From an uncultured Clostridia bacterium (GTDB lineage: Bacteria > Bacillota > Clostridia > Oscillospirales > Acutalibacteraceae): 6,192 nt of DNA. The position numbers and the translations under genes are program-made. How positions within the stretch are numbered: position 1 is the first letter of the stretch; each line of letters opens with the position of its first letter. The notes under the pieces were generated by a model. It did no database searches. It saw only the letters and a program-made list of their open reading frames with translations, and was not told the DNA's origin. The stretch covers positions 1 through 6,192 of the forward strand of contig CAMHNT010000131.1 of the NCBI GenBank assembly GCA_946186535.1. Direction: 5' to 3'. Positions 5,691 through 6,192 of the stretch are shown here, in pieces.

Positions 5691-6192
5691 TTTCCGTCAC
5701 CAGCCTATAACCTTCGTTAATTATATATTTTACTCGCAGTCTTTTATTCAATTTTTCGAATTTGTTGTTCAAAGAATTGATGTATGAATTTGCTCGTCTG
5801 ACTTCAAACTGCTTTCCTGAAACCAAAGCTTTTAAAATATCAATTTCCTCATTCGTAAGCCGTGTTCCGTTCGACAAGCTGAATTTTCCAACATCAACTT
5901 CGACATCGGAAAACACAATCCTTTCTTCCGAGTTGGATTTTGAAAAAACATCACCTATAAGATTTTTCAATTCATACGGAAGAAACGGAAAGCTTAAATA
6001 TGAGTTTCCGAGAATATTGTCAATCAGCATCGCTGAGCTAACTTTTTTATCCGACAAAACTATCACCGGAATATTATCCTCATTGAGTGTTTTAATGATT
6101 TGTTCCGATGATACCCTTGGAATATTTCGGTTAAGTATAACAATATCAAAATTGCTGTTTGCCAAAGAAGTTATTACCTGAGTTCCGTCAAA
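5683..6192 (-). CDS. OmpR-like response regulator with degenerate receiver (N-terminus cut off)
   Basis: The frame is open from the window edge (6192) to TAA at 5683, giving 169 residues. The first about 35-40 residues, with the acidic pair and probably the start, lie outside. Receiver strand 3 reads FDIVILNRNIP, where the canonical form is yDlviLDxxlP, so Asn replaces the phosphorylated Asp (codon AAC at 6132-6130). Strand 4 is PVIVLSD and retains a Ser. The strand 5 motif reads SYLSFPFLPYEL instead of DYLTKPFxxxEL, so the conserved Lys is Phe. A Trans_reg_C-like winged helix follows: FSDVEVDVGKFSLSNG, LTNEEIDILKAL, a putative recognition helix around RRANSYINSLNNKFEKL and the terminal INEGYRLV hairpin. 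It is about 18 residues shorter than usual between LT and the recognition helix. It could still bind DNA, but phosphorylation control is unlikely. The gene overlaps the kinase gene by 8 bases, so they are partners. Its target is unknown; its own operon is the obvious candidate. Confidence 0.8.
   Translation of the reverse strand, partial: FDGTQVITSLANSNFDIVILNRNIPRVSSEQIIKTLNEDNIPVIVLSDKKVSSAMLIDNILGNSYLSFPFLPYELKNLIGDVFSKSNSEERIVFSDVEVDVGKFSLSNGTRLTNEEIDILKALVSGKQFEVRRANSYINSLNNKFEKLNKRLRVKYIINEGYRLVTENE

Noticed and set aside
5335..5787. Plus-strand frame with a Pro/Glu-rich GPIGP-like protein
   Set aside because: It is the complement of the Gly/Ser/Pro-rich segment of the kinase. It has no ribosome binding site or family match, and the minus-strand gene is certain.
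6163..6165. Start of the regulator gene at the TTG at 6165
   Set aside because: The frame stays open to the window edge, the upstream residues (FDGTQVITS) fit a receiver domain, and starting here would remove strands 1 and 2. The gene is treated as cut by the window.

Overview
All six genes in this window lie on the minus strand, packed head to tail with gaps of 2 to 32 bases or a short overlap, so the window looks like the interior of one operon transcribed from right to left. Both ends are cut: the first gene has no start in the window and the last has no stop. I see no promoter, terminator, RNA gene, mobile element or CRISPR array, and no gene-free stretch longer than 32 bases. Moderate GC (low 40s percent by eye), strong GGAGG-type ribosome binding sites, a lipobox lipoprotein and the gene families point to a Gram-positive anaerobe of the Clostridia, possibly a gut or rumen Ruminococcus/Oscillospiraceae relative. 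The species level is a guess.

In transcription order: (1) 6192-5683, an OmpR-like response regulator missing its N-terminus; (2) 5690-4389, a membrane sensor kinase overlapping it by 8 bases; (3) 4361-3642, a cytosolic VTC-type polyphosphate polymerase domain protein starting at TTG; (4) 3639-2968, a DUF4956 membrane protein; (5) 2949-1159, a lipoprotein built of parallel beta-helix rungs of the Cthe_2159 type (carbohydrate-binding domain, formerly DUF4353); (6) 1126-1, the first 375 residues of a second, secreted protein of the same family, with an Ig-like (Big) domain in front.

The most notable feature is that both signalling proteins have lost their phosphorylation residues while staying intact reading frames. 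The kinase has Asn where the H-box His belongs, with no other His in the dimerisation domain. The regulator has Asn at the phospho-acceptor Asp position and Phe at the conserved Lys, and its winged helix is about 18 residues shorter than usual.

A working model (inference): genes 3 and 4 form a membrane-linked polyphosphate synthesis and export module resembling a split version of the eukaryotic VTC complex. Genes 5 and 6 place Asp-rich, probably Ca2+-binding beta-helix proteins outside the cell. The non-phosphorylating sensor/regulator pair controls or senses the module by a mechanism other than phosphotransfer. Linkage of VTC, DUF4956 and beta-helix genes recurs in Firmicutes from general recollection; the joint function is not established to my knowledge.
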